DNA of 64,000 nucleotides from VXRJ01 sp964636705 (GTDB lineage: Bacteria > Acidobacteriota > Vicinamibacteria > Vicinamibacterales > UBA8438). Shown one piece after another: positions 52,579 through 60,811 of this stretch; within the stretch, counting starts at the first letter, position 1, and every line of letters starts with the position of its first letter. Below the pieces are notes generated by a model that saw only the letters and a list, made by a program, of their open reading frames with translations, was not told where the DNA came from and did no database searches. Position numbers and translations under genes: made by a program. Location of the stretch: contig CAZWUJ010000005.1 in assembly GCA_964636705.1 (NCBI GenBank), positions 1 to 64,000 of the forward strand, read 5' to 3'.

Positions 52579-53491
52579 TCTGGGCCGCGCTGACGTGCGT
52601 GTAGCGTTGCGTGGTGCTGATGCTGCTGTGGCCGAGTAGCTCCTGAATCGACCGAAGGTCGGCCCCGGCGTCGAGCAGATGCGTCGCGAAGGAATGCCGC
52701 AGCGCGTGCGGTGAGATGCCGAGGCGCGTCGCTGCCTGCGCCGCGTACTTCCTCACGAGGCGATCGATGCTGCGCACGGAGAGGCGTCCCCCGTGCTTGT
52801 TGACGAACAGGGGATCCTCCGGCGTGTGGTGGGCGCGCCGCCGCCGTTGCGGTCGCACCGTTCGGGGCGCCGCCGAGTCCATCAGGCGCCGGCGGTCCGG
52901 CAGCCACGCCCGGATCGACGTCGCAGCCGGCCGCGTGCACGGCACGATCCGCTCCTTGCCGCCCTTGCCCAGCGCGCGCACCATGCGGCTGCTCAGGTTG
53001 ACGTCCTCGAGATCGAGCGACGCCAGTTCGCTGATCCGCAGCCCCGACGCGTAGAACAGCTCCAGGATGGCGCGGTCGCGCCGCCCGAGTGGCGTCGTGC
53101 CGTCCGGCGCGGTGAGCAGCGCGTCCATCTCATCGCGGGAAAGATGGGCCGGAATCCGCCGCTCGACGTTTGGCGAGTCGACCAGTGCGCCGGCGTTCCG
53201 GTCGACCGCGCCCTCACGACGGAGGTAGCGCGTGAACGATCGGATCGCCGCAAGGCGGCGCGCGGAAGTGGCGCGCGCCAGTCCCTTCTCGTACAGCGAA
53301 GCAAGGAACGCGCGGATCAGCCGGTGGTCGATATCCGCGGGCGTGGGATCGCGTCCCAGGCGTGCGGCAACGAAAAGCGCAAACTGCTCCAGATCGCCTT
53401 GGTACGCCCGGAGCGTATTACGGGAGACGTTCCGGTTCAGCTCGAGAAATTCGAGGAACGCGTCACGGTGCGGCTGCAGCGGCTGCGGCAT
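52541..53491 (-). CDS. xerC: tyrosine recombinase XerC
   Basis: 316 aa from ATG 53491. N-terminal SAM-like domain (FLEFLELNRNVSRNTLRAYQGDL) and C-terminal catalytic domain with Arg in ASGLRISEL, Lys in GKGGKERIVP, HALRHSFATHLL and the final LGHSSISTTQRYTH that holds the nucleophile Tyr. It resolves chromosome dimers with XerD at dif; XerD and dif are not in the window. An Arg-rich insert (RPQRRRRAHHT) precedes the active-site helix. Its start overlaps the trmFO 3' end by 29 nt in the classic topA-trmFO-xerC order; hslV does not follow. Confidence 0.9.
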   Translation of the reverse strand: MPQPLQPHRDAFLEFLELNRNVSRNTLRAYQGDLEQFALFVAARLGRDPTPADIDHRLIRAFLASLYEKGLARATSARRLAAIRSFTRYLRREGAVDRNAGALVDSPNVERRIPAHLSRDEMDALLTAPDGTTPLGRRDRAILELFYASGLRISELASLDLEDVNLSSRMVRALGKGGKERIVPCTRPAATSIRAWLPDRRRLMDSAAPRTVRPQRRRRAHHTPEDPLFVNKHGGRLSVRSIDRLVRKYAAQAATRLGISPHALRHSFATHLLDAGADLRSIQELLGHSSISTTQRYTHVSAAQITDVYRKHHPRA

Positions 53492-54863
53492 GCTCCCCCG
53501 ATCTATCGGTCGATGTGTCCCCCCGGATCCAGGCGTCCAGATCGGCAAGCGCGCGGCGCGCCTGCGCCTGCCGGCGCACCCGCCGTCCGCCGGACGCCGC
53601 GAGCGGCGGAATGAGTCCGAACGCGATGTTGGTGGGTTGGTAGCTGCGGGGATCGGCATGCGAGACGTAGTAGGCGAGCGCGCCGAGCGCGGTGGTGCGT
53701 GGCAGGGCGCGCGGGGTGTCGCCGAGCGCCAGGGCCGCGGCGTTCCGCCCCGCGATCAGGCCGGAGGCGGCAGACTCGACGTAGCCCTCGACGCCCGACA
53801 CCTGCCCCGCGATGAAGAGATCGGGCCGGGCGCGCGTCTGCCAGGTGGGCAGCAGGACCGCCGGTGCGTTGATGTAGGTGTTGCGGTGCAGCATGCCGAA
53901 ACGGACGAACTCCGCCTGCTCGAGTCCCGGGATCAGCCGCAGTACGCGCTTCTGTTCCCCCCACTTCAACTGCGTCTGGAAGCCGACGAGGCTGAAGTGA
54001 TCCGCCGCCAGATCGTCCTGGCGGAGCTGCACCACGGCCCAGGGCCGCCGGCCGGTCCGGGGATCCGTCAAGCCAACAGGCTTCATCGGTCCGAAGCGAA
54101 GCGTGTCAAGGCCGCGATGCGCCATCACCTCGATCGGGAGGCAGCCCTCGAAGAACGGAGTCCGATCGAAGACGTGCAGTTCCGCCCGCTCCGCCGTGGT
54201 CAGCGCTTCGTGGAAGCGGACGTACTCGGCTTCGGTCATCGGGCAGTTCAGGTAGTCGCCTTCGTGCGGATCGGCGCCGCATGCCGGTCCGTCCGGCGCC
54301 GTCGCGGGGGCCCGGCGCCCGCGCCGGGATGCGCGGAACACCCTGGATGGGTCGATGGTCGACGCTTCGACGATCGGACTTATGGCGTCGAAGAAGTAGA
54401 GCTGCTCGCGGCCGACGAACGCCGTGAGATCGGCCGCGAGCGACTCCGAGGTGAGCGGCCCGGTCGCGACAATCACGGGAGAGCCCGATGCGGCCGGCAG
54501 TCGCGGCACCTCGCCGCGATGTACCGTGATGCGCGGCTCACGCTCGATGGCGCCCGTGATCCCCTGGGCGAACCGCTCGCGATCAACCGCGAGGGCGCCG
54601 CCAGCGGGAACCCGCGACGCGTCCGCCACCCGCATTACCAGCGAGTCCAGCCGGCGCATCTCCTCCTTGAGGAGTCCGACCGCGTTCTCGAGTGCAGCCC
54701 CGCGAAAGGAATTGCTGCAGACGAGTTCTGCCAGGCGGTCGGTTCGGTGGACCGGCGTCGTACGCACCGGGCGCATCTCGTGCAGCGTTACCGGGACGCC
54801 CCGGGCCGCTGCCTGCCACGCCGCTTCGCTGCCGGCCAGGCCGCCACCGATGATGCGGATCAT
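53463..54863 (-). CDS. trmFO: folate-dependent tRNA (uracil-54-C5)-methyltransferase
   Basis: 466 aa from ATG 54863, overlapping the topA stop as ATGA. FAD-binding GGGLAGSEAA at the N-terminus, then CSNSFRG, ALAVDRERFA, YFFDAISPIVEA, YLNCPMT, FEGCLPIEVMA and GYVESAASGL are TrmFO blocks. It uses methylene-tetrahydrofolate and FADH2 to form m5U54 in the T-loop. An extra Arg/Pro/Ala-rich stretch (about 20 residues before EGDYLNCPM) is longer than usual. Confidence 0.93.
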   Translation of the reverse strand: MIRIIGGGLAGSEAAWQAAARGVPVTLHEMRPVRTTPVHRTDRLAELVCSNSFRGAALENAVGLLKEEMRRLDSLVMRVADASRVPAGGALAVDRERFAQGITGAIEREPRITVHRGEVPRLPAASGSPVIVATGPLTSESLAADLTAFVGREQLYFFDAISPIVEASTIDPSRVFRASRRGRRAPATAPDGPACGADPHEGDYLNCPMTEAEYVRFHEALTTAERAELHVFDRTPFFEGCLPIEVMAHRGLDTLRFGPMKPVGLTDPRTGRRPWAVVQLRQDDLAADHFSLVGFQTQLKWGEQKRVLRLIPGLEQAEFVRFGMLHRNTYINAPAVLLPTWQTRARPDLFIAGQVSGVEGYVESAASGLIAGRNAAALALGDTPRALPRTTALGALAYYVSHADPRSYQPTNIAFGLIPPLAASGGRRVRRQAQARRALADLDAWIRGDTSTDRSGEHAAAAAAAP

Positions 54864-57535
54864 CCTGCCTGCGTCGCTCGCGTCCCTGACGACTGTCGGG
54901 CGGCGACGGATGGTTCCCGCCGCGCCTCGGGATCGACCCATTGGCCGTTCCGGTAGACGCGGCGCCAGCCCGTCGCCTTTCCGTCCTGCTCCGACATCAG
55001 GTACTGCTCGCGTGTCTTGCGTGAATAGCGAATCACCGCGGGCCGGCCGTCCGGATCGGTCTCCGGCCCCCGGATCAGGTAGTGGTGCTTCGGATCCAGC
55101 TCGTCCGCATGGGCCTTCAGTTCCGCGACGGCCGGAGCGCGTGTCTCGCGATGCCTCGGGAACTGGCTCGCCGCGAGGAAGATCCCGGAGGCGCCGTCAC
55201 GCAGGACGTAGTGATCGTCCAGCGTCCGGCAGCGGAGCTCCGGCATGGGAATCGGATCGACCTTCGGTGGCGCCGGTTCGCCGTTCTTGAGGAGCTTCCG
55301 CGTGTTGCGGCAGTCCGCGTTCGTGCAACCGAAGAACTTGCCGAAGCGTCCCGACCGGAGTTCCATGTCGGCGGCGCATCTGTCGCAGGGGATCTTTCGC
55401 GCCTTCGGAAGGAACGCTGCGAACGATCCCTCCTCGACCTCGTACCCCTCGCAATACGGGTTCTTGCCGCAGACGTGAAGCTTGCGGGCGGTATCGATGA
55501 CGTACGAGTCCATGTGCGTAGCGCAATTCGGGCAGCGGTGCTTGGCGCGGAGCAGCCGGCTTTCCGCCTCGTCGTCGCGATCGGAGTCGGCCGCTTCGTC
55601 CGCCGGCACGAGGTTCAGGGTCTGCGTACACCGCTCCTTCGGCGGCAGTGCGTAGCCCGAACAACCGAGGAACACGCCGGTGCTGGCCGAGCGGATCTGC
55701 ATCTTCCGGGTGCACGCCGGGCAATCGATGCGGGTCATCGTCGGCGTGTTCGGCCGCATGCCCTCGGGCCGCGCCGCATCTTCGAGCCTCCGGCGGAAGC
55801 CGGCGTAGAACGCGTCGAGCACCTGCAGCCAGTCGCGATTGCCGGAGGCAATCTGATCGAGCGTTTCCTCCATGCCGGCAGTGAACGAGTAGTCGAGCAG
55901 GTCCGAGAAGTTCTCGACCAGCCGGTCGGTTACCAGCTCGCCGATCTTCTCCGCGTGGAAGCGGCGCTTCTTCAGCGTGACGTAGCCGCGGTCCTGAATC
56001 GTCGAGATGATGGACGCGTAGGTGGAGGGCCGTCCGATGCCGCGCTTCTCCAGTTCCTTGACCAGCGTCGCCTCGCTGTAGCGGGAGGGCGGCTTGGTGA
56101 AGTGCTGCGCCGGTGTCAGCTTTGCGCAGGCAAGCGTTTCGCCCTCTTGATACGCGGGCACCTCCGTGTCGTCCCCTTTTCGGGAGATGGGCGGCAGCAT
56201 GCGGGTAAACCCGTCGAACTCCAGAACGCGTCCGCGCACGCGCAACTCGTAGGCGCCCGCCTCGACCGTCACCGTCGTGCCGCGGTACCGGGCCGGCGTC
56301 ATCTGGCAGGCGAGGAACTGGCGGCGGATCAGATCGTAGAGGCGGCGCGCGTCGGCGTCGGCGATCGGGAGAGCCGCCGGATCGGATGTCGCATCGGTCG
56401 GGCGGATCGCCTCGTGGGCTTCCTGGGCTCCCGCCTTGCTGCGATGAACGTTTGGCTTTCCGGGCAGGTAGCCCGGACCGAAGCGCTCACCGATGTAGGC
56501 GCGGGCCGCGGCCACCGCGTCAGCCGAGAGATTCGTGGCATCGGTCCGCATGTAGGTAATGTGGCCCGCCTCGTAGAGGCGCTGCGCGAGCGTCATCGTC
56601 TTGCGGACGCCGAAACCGAGGCGGGACGACGCCGCTTGCTGCAAGGTCGAGGTGATGAACGGCGCCGGCGGCCTCGTGGTCGCCGGCTTGTTCTCCACTC
56701 GCGCGACCCGGAACGCCGCCCCGGCAAGGGCCGTGATTGCCTCCCGGGCCTCTGCCTGATTGCGGGCGCGGAACGGCGCGCCGGCCTCCTTCGCCACCTG
56801 GAAGCGGCAGCGTTCCTTCTCGTCCGCCCGCAGCAGGTCGGCGAAGACCTCCCAGTACTCCTCCGGCTCGAACGCCCGGATCTCCCGCTCGCGCTCCACT
56901 ACCAGGCGGACCGCCACGGACTGCACGCGCCCGGCGGAAAGCCCGCGCGCCACCTTGGCCCACAGGAGCGGTGACACCTCGAAACCGACGACGCGGTCGA
57001 GGAATCGGCGCGCCTGCTGAGCGTTCACCCGGTTCTGGTTGATTTCGCCGGGCCTGGCGAACGCGTCCTGAATCGCCTTGCGGGTGATCTCGTTGAAGAC
57101 GACGCGGTGGAAGCGCTTGGGGTCGCCGCCGATCAGTTCGCGGAGGTGCCAGGCGATCGCCTCGCCCTCACGATCGAGGTCGGTGGCGAGGTACACGTCG
57201 TCCGCCGCCGCCGCGATCTTCTTCAGGTCGCGGACCACCTTCTCCTTGCCCGGAACCACCTCGTAGGTGGCGTTCCACCCATGGTCCGGATCGACACCCA
57301 TCCGGCGAACGAGCCTGCGGCGCTGCTGCTTCGCAAGCTGGGCGGCAGTCTGCTTCTTCTTCCGTGGCGGCGGCTTGCCGCCATTGGCCTCCGTGTTCTG
57401 CACACGTCCCTTCCCGCCGACCGGCAGGTCGCGGACATGTCCCACGCTCGACTTCACGAGATAGTCGCGCCCCAGATACCGGTTGATGGTCCTGGCCTTC
57501 GCCGGGGACTCCACGATCACCAACGATCTCGCCAT
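54860..57535 (-). CDS. topA: DNA topoisomerase I
   Basis: 891 aa from ATG 57535 (AGGAGGAGT upstream). Toprim domain (SLVIVESPAKARTINRYLG; TDLDREGEAIAWHL), then the catalytic core with nucleophile Tyr328 in ITYMRTD. The C-terminus has three zinc-ribbon units: CPAC...C...C near 630, CPNC...CGKNPYC near 690, CDRC...CTNADC near 730. After them comes a further ~120-residue tail related to the lysine-rich topoisomerase C-domain. It relaxes negative supercoils. Second gene of the dprA-topA-trmFO-xerC operon. Confidence 0.95.
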   Translation of the reverse strand: MARSLVIVESPAKARTINRYLGRDYLVKSSVGHVRDLPVGGKGRVQNTEANGGKPPPRKKKQTAAQLAKQQRRRLVRRMGVDPDHGWNATYEVVPGKEKVVRDLKKIAAAADDVYLATDLDREGEAIAWHLRELIGGDPKRFHRVVFNEITRKAIQDAFARPGEINQNRVNAQQARRFLDRVVGFEVSPLLWAKVARGLSAGRVQSVAVRLVVEREREIRAFEPEEYWEVFADLLRADEKERCRFQVAKEAGAPFRARNQAEAREAITALAGAAFRVARVENKPATTRPPAPFITSTLQQAASSRLGFGVRKTMTLAQRLYEAGHITYMRTDATNLSADAVAAARAYIGERFGPGYLPGKPNVHRSKAGAQEAHEAIRPTDATSDPAALPIADADARRLYDLIRRQFLACQMTPARYRGTTVTVEAGAYELRVRGRVLEFDGFTRMLPPISRKGDDTEVPAYQEGETLACAKLTPAQHFTKPPSRYSEATLVKELEKRGIGRPSTYASIISTIQDRGYVTLKKRRFHAEKIGELVTDRLVENFSDLLDYSFTAGMEETLDQIASGNRDWLQVLDAFYAGFRRRLEDAARPEGMRPNTPTMTRIDCPACTRKMQIRSASTGVFLGCSGYALPPKERCTQTLNLVPADEAADSDRDDEAESRLLRAKHRCPNCATHMDSYVIDTARKLHVCGKNPYCEGYEVEEGSFAAFLPKARKIPCDRCAADMELRSGRFGKFFGCTNADCRNTRKLLKNGEPAPPKVDPIPMPELRCRTLDDHYVLRDGASGIFLAASQFPRHRETRAPAVAELKAHADELDPKHHYLIRGPETDPDGRPAVIRYSRKTREQYLMSEQDGKATGWRRVYRNGQWVDPEARREPSVAARQSSGTRATQAG

Positions 57536-57586
57536 ACTCCTCCTGGCCGGCCGCAGCGGGTCGCCCTGAGCCACCGCGGACCGGCG

Positions 57587-58732
57587 TTACGTTAGCATCC
57601 CGTCGGGCGCCCGGACGAACCGGCCGCCGGCGACCCGCAAGACGCGCCCCTCGATCTCGAGGTCAGTCAGTCTCCGGAGCAGCGCGATACTCTCCATCCC
57701 GCTGTCCTCCACCAGATCGTCCACGGTGTACGGCTCACCAGGATCCATCTGGCGCAACACGGGGTCTGCCGTCGTCCAGCGCGACCGTTCCTCCATCGGC
57801 TCGGTTGCCGGCGTCTGATCCGGAGCGGCCGGCAGGAGCCCCGCCTCTCCAAGAATATCGTCCGCCGTCTCGACGATTTTCGCGCCGTCCCGGATCAGAG
57901 CATGTGCGCCGCGGCTCCGGCCGCTCAGCACGTTGCCCGGCACCGCCATCACGTCACGTCCCTGTTCTGCCGCGTGGCGCGCCGTGATGAGCGAGCCGCT
58001 TTGCATTGTCGCTTCCACTATGACGACCGCGCGGGACATGCCGCTTATCAACCGGTTCCGCGCCGGAAAGTGGTGCTGAAGCGGTGGTGTGCGGGACGGG
58101 AATTCGCTGACCACCGCTCCTCCGGCTTCGCCGGCGATCCGCTCGGCGAGCGCCGTATTCTCCGCGGGGTAGGGCACGTCGATGCCGGACCCGAGCACCG
58201 CGACGGTCGATCCCGGGCCGGTGATCGCACCGCAGTGGGCTGCCGCATCGACGCCGCGAGCCAGACCGCTCACCACCGCGACGTCATGCCGGCTGAGGCC
58301 GCCCGCCAACTGTTCCGCCATCGCAACCGCGTAGTGAGAGGCCCGGCGCGATCCGACGATAGCGACCGCCGGCCGATCCAGAACCGCGGGGTCACCCCGC
58401 AACCAGAGTAGCGCCGGCGCATCCTCGATGCCGGCGAGGTGTTTCGGAAAGGCCGGATCGTACCACGCGATCGGCATGTGGCCGGCCGCCGCGGCCTGCT
58501 CCAGAAGGGACGTTGCCTGTTCGCGGCAGGCATCACGGTCCGCGGCCAGCTTCCCCGGCCGCTCGCGCAGCAGTTCATCGAGATTCTCCAGATCGCTGCC
58601 GCGGCGCTGGTCGTCCGCCGCATGGGCCGAACGTTCTGCCGTGACGCGTTCGTGAAGCTTGCGGCGCAGCCGGGTGCGCGTCAGGAAGAGCGACAGTACG
58701 ATGGCGTCGATCAACGCTTCGTCATTTGCCAT
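57587..58732 (-). CDS. dprA: DNA-processing protein DprA
   Basis: 381 aa from ATG 58732 (TTG 58750 also possible). An N-terminal helical region precedes the Rossmann-like DprA core: AIVGSRRASHYAV, VSGLARGVDAAAHCGA, AVLGSGIDVPYP, FPARNRLISGMSRAVVIVEA and QSGSLITARHAAEQGRDV. A C-terminal winged-helix-like domain (YTVDDLVEDSGMESIALLRRL) follows. It loads RecA on incoming single-stranded DNA during transformation. comF at the other end of this block is a second competence-type gene, but both are also common in non-competent bacteria. Confidence 0.93.
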   Translation of the reverse strand: MANDEALIDAIVLSLFLTRTRLRRKLHERVTAERSAHAADDQRRGSDLENLDELLRERPGKLAADRDACREQATSLLEQAAAAGHMPIAWYDPAFPKHLAGIEDAPALLWLRGDPAVLDRPAVAIVGSRRASHYAVAMAEQLAGGLSRHDVAVVSGLARGVDAAAHCGAITGPGSTVAVLGSGIDVPYPAENTALAERIAGEAGGAVVSEFPSRTPPLQHHFPARNRLISGMSRAVVIVEATMQSGSLITARHAAEQGRDVMAVPGNVLSGRSRGAHALIRDGAKIVETADDILGEAGLLPAAPDQTPATEPMEERSRWTTADPVLRQMDPGEPYTVDDLVEDSGMESIALLRRLTDLEIEGRVLRVAGGRFVRAPDGMLT

Positions 58733-58820
58733 GCTGATTCGAGGGTGCAAGATCCTTGCCAGGACGACGACGCCTGATCCCTGCTCGCGGCCACGTCAGG
58801 GCTCATCGCGCCCGTTGCAC

Positions 58821-58850
58821 TTGCAACCGGCTGCGGTGGGTCGCTATATT
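58821..58850 (+). promoter_or_regulatory. promoter TTGCAA-N18-TATATT for the TPR/lipoprotein pair
   Basis: -35 TTGCAA (58821-58826), 18-bp spacer, -10 TATATT (58845-58850), 33 nt before GTG 58884. It sits in the 151-nt gap divergent to dprA. Confidence 0.6.
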
Positions 58851-58883
58851 CGATCAGGCGCTTCGTTCGGAGGTTGACTACGG

Positions 58884-59252
58884 GTGAGAACCGACGTTCC
58901 GGGAGCGATGCGGGCCTTCCTTACTTGCGCGCTGTTGCTGGTGCTTGCTTCCGTTGCCCTTGCGGACGAACGGGAGGACGCCGCCGCGCAGGTGGAGTTC
59001 GGCATCGCGGTTGCTCAGGCGGGTCTCTGGCAGGAGGCGGAATACCGCTGGAAGCGGGCAACCGACATCGACCCGACCTATGCCGCCGCGTGGAACAACC
59101 TCGGGATTGCCTACGAGCAGAAGGGAATGTTCGACGAGGCGCTCGATGCCTACGAAACGGCGCTCGATCTCGAGCCGGACAACATCAACATCCAGCAGAA
59201 CTACGATCTGTTCAGGGAAATCCATGACCGCATACTTGAAGGCGACCGGTAG
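58884..59252 (+). CDS. small exported TPR protein
   Basis: 122 aa from GTG 58884, with GGAGG 10 nt upstream (ATG 58908 is an alternative). A signal peptide ends near ASVALA. Two to three TPR units follow (AEYRWKRATDIDPTYAAAWNNLGIA split over helices; ALDAYETALDLEPDNINIQ). It is a periplasmic binding scaffold. Its stop lies 29 nt inside the next gene, a lipoprotein, so the two are translationally coupled and probably form one complex. Confidence 0.78.
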   Translation: MRTDVPGAMRAFLTCALLLVLASVALADEREDAAAQVEFGIAVAQAGLWQEAEYRWKRATDIDPTYAAAWNNLGIAYEQKGMFDEALDAYETALDLEPDNINIQQNYDLFREIHDRILEGDR

Positions 59253-60051
59253 CGCGCTCGTGCTGCTCACCGTAACGGCCTGCACCAGCTACTACGAGGT
59301 TCCCATCGAGACGCCGCTCCAGCCGAAGCTGGATGTCGCACGTTTCCAGAGGATCCTGGTGGCTGGCTTCGTTGCGGGTGGCAGCGAGGATGTGGACGCC
59401 AACCTGGAAACGGCGCGGCTGCTCCGGAGTCAGTTGCGCTCGGAATCGCGCCTCGAGGTCATCGACGCCGAGGTGCTCGACCTGCTTGCCGTAGCCGAGA
59501 TGGAGGGCGGCGCGTCGAGCCGCGACGCCAACGGCAATGGAGACGGCAACGGCGACGGCGACAGCGACGGCAACGGGAATGGCGCCGCGCATCTCCCGCT
59601 GGACGACGAGGAGCGGGCCGAACTCAGCGAAGAGGATCTCGAGTCGTACGATCACATCTTCGCCAACGTCAGCTACTGGCGGCAGCTCGGGGAGGAGCAC
59701 CAGAACCCGCTCATCGTGACTGGCAGTGTCCACTTCACGCCCCACCAGCGTTCCGGCATGGTGACGCGCGAGCGGGAGATCTACGACGAGTTCGGGCGGC
59801 GCCGCGTCGTGCCGGTCCGGACCTATCGCGACCGGGCCGGCTTCGTGCTGAGCCCGACATTCATCTTCATCGACGGCAACACCGGCATCACGCTCTATAC
59901 CGAGCGGCACCGTGAAGAGGTGCTGTACGACAGTACGCAGAACACGCCGGCTCTCTCGTCGTACTTCGAGCTGATGGACCGCCTGCTCCCATCCTTCCTC
60001 GGCGCTCTGGCCGATCAGAGCATCCGGGGCACGCGGATCATGCTCAGGTAG
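59224..60051 (+). CDS. lipoprotein with Asn/Asp-Gly repeat, function unknown
   Basis: 275 aa from ATG 59224. Lipobox TVTAC, Cys20. The body has a GNA1162/CsgG-like feel (RILVAGFVAGG, LRSQLRSESRLEVIDAEVLDLLA, FANVSYWRQLGEE, VTGSVHF), that is, a periplasmic factor of the kind that assembles at the outer membrane, but the match is weak. Residues 103-120 are a pure alternation of N/D/S with Gly, a low-complexity acidic loop that could bind Ca2+. It overlaps the TPR gene by 29 nt. Confidence 0.65.
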   Translation: MTAYLKATGSALVLLTVTACTSYYEVPIETPLQPKLDVARFQRILVAGFVAGGSEDVDANLETARLLRSQLRSESRLEVIDAEVLDLLAVAEMEGGASSRDANGNGDGNGDGDSDGNGNGAAHLPLDDEERAELSEEDLESYDHIFANVSYWRQLGEEHQNPLIVTGSVHFTPHQRSGMVTREREIYDEFGRRRVVPVRTYRDRAGFVLSPTFIFIDGNTGITLYTERHREEVLYDSTQNTPALSSYFELMDRLLPSFLGALADQSIRGTRIMLR

Positions 60052-60056
60052 GCGGC

Positions 60057-60086
60057 TTTACAGGCTGCTTCGCCGAGGGATATGAT
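60057..60086 (+). promoter_or_regulatory. promoter TTTACA-N18-TATGAT for the rplU operon
   Basis: -35 TTTACA (60057-60062), 18-bp spacer, -10 TATGAT (60081-60086). Both boxes are 5/6. The predicted start is near 60093. Confidence 0.65.
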
Positions 60087-60094
60087 TTCCGTTT

Positions 60095-60112
60095 GCCGAC
60101 GTTGAAGTCGGC
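60095..60112 (+). promoter_or_regulatory. 5' leader hairpin of the rplU mRNA
   Basis: Perfect 6-bp stem GCCGAC/GTCGGC with a 6-nt loop, only a few nt from the predicted mRNA 5' end and 14 nt before ATG 60127. No clear Shine-Dalgarno sequence follows, so the hairpin may set translation or stability, or be a site for autoregulation by L21. Confidence 0.45.
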
Positions 60113-60126
60113 CCGGACAAGTAACC

Positions 60127-60441
60127 ATGTTCGCAATTATCGAGAGCGGCGGGCGGCAGTTGCGGGTCGAGGAAGGGGCGGTCGTGACCGTCGACCATCT
60201 CGCATGCGACGTGGGCGAAACGGTCACTTTTGACCGTGTTCTCCTTCTCGACGGCAACGGAACGACGGCCGCGGGAACGCCTTTCATTGAGCGGGCGAGA
60301 GTGACGGGAGTCGTCGACAGCCAGACGCGCGGGCCGAAAGTCCGGGTATTCCGGAAGCGCCGGCGCAAGGCATGGCGCCGGACCCTGGGCCACCGGACGG
60401 CCCAGACACGTGTCCGGATCACCCGCATCGAGGGTGCGTAG
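60127..60441 (+). CDS. rplU: 50S ribosomal protein L21
   Basis: 104 aa, typical length. MFAIIESGGRQLRVEEG start, VTFDRVLLL, and the RNA-binding tail KVRVFRKRRRKAWRRTLGHR with the closing TRVRITRI are diagnostic. It binds 23S rRNA. First gene of rplU-rpmA-obgE. Confidence 0.97.
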   Translation: MFAIIESGGRQLRVEEGAVVTVDHLACDVGETVTFDRVLLLDGNGTTAAGTPFIERARVTGVVDSQTRGPKVRVFRKRRRKAWRRTLGHRTAQTRVRITRIEGA

Positions 60442-60487
60442 CCAGTCCGACGGCGAAGGGTTCCGAGACGGCGGCAAGATAAGTCAT

Positions 60488-60751
60488 ATGGCGCACAAGA
60501 AGGGGCAGGGCAGTTCACGGAACGGCCGCGACAGCCAGGCGCAGAGACTCGGCGTCAAGCGATTCGACGGTAACGTCGTGTCCGGCGGCGCGATCCTCGT
60601 CCGACAGCGCGGACGGCGCTTCCGGCCGGGACTCAACGTCGGTCTGGGCAAGGACGACACGCTGTTCGCCATGGTCGGGGGCAGGGTCCGCTTCGAGGAT
60701 CACGGTTCCCGCGGACGCTTCATCAGCGTCCTCCCACTTGACGCCTCGTGA
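60488..60751 (+). CDS. rpmA: 50S ribosomal protein L27
   Basis: 87 aa from ATG 60488. It begins MAHKKGQGSSRNGRDS, so there is no cleavable Firmicutes-type N-terminal extension; the free N-terminus reaches the peptidyl-transferase centre. GVKRFDGNVVSGGAILVRQRG is the family core. The gap to rplU (46 nt) contains no terminator. Confidence 0.97.
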   Translation: MAHKKGQGSSRNGRDSQAQRLGVKRFDGNVVSGGAILVRQRGRRFRPGLNVGLGKDDTLFAMVGGRVRFEDHGSRGRFISVLPLDAS

Positions 60752-60811
60752 CGACCGGACGCCGCCGCCGGCCGGCCGGGTACCGTCCTTTGACCGCCTG
60801 ATCCCTTCCGC

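Noticed and set aside
52541..53491. Phage-type integrase with attachment site
   Set aside because: The gene order dprA-topA-trmFO-xerC and overlap with trmFO mark a chromosomal XerC; no attachment-site repeats or phage genes are seen.
59530..59583. Possible CRISPR-like short repeats
   Set aside because: The repeat is an in-frame 6-nt microsatellite inside a gene, without spacers. No repeat-spacer array exists in the window.
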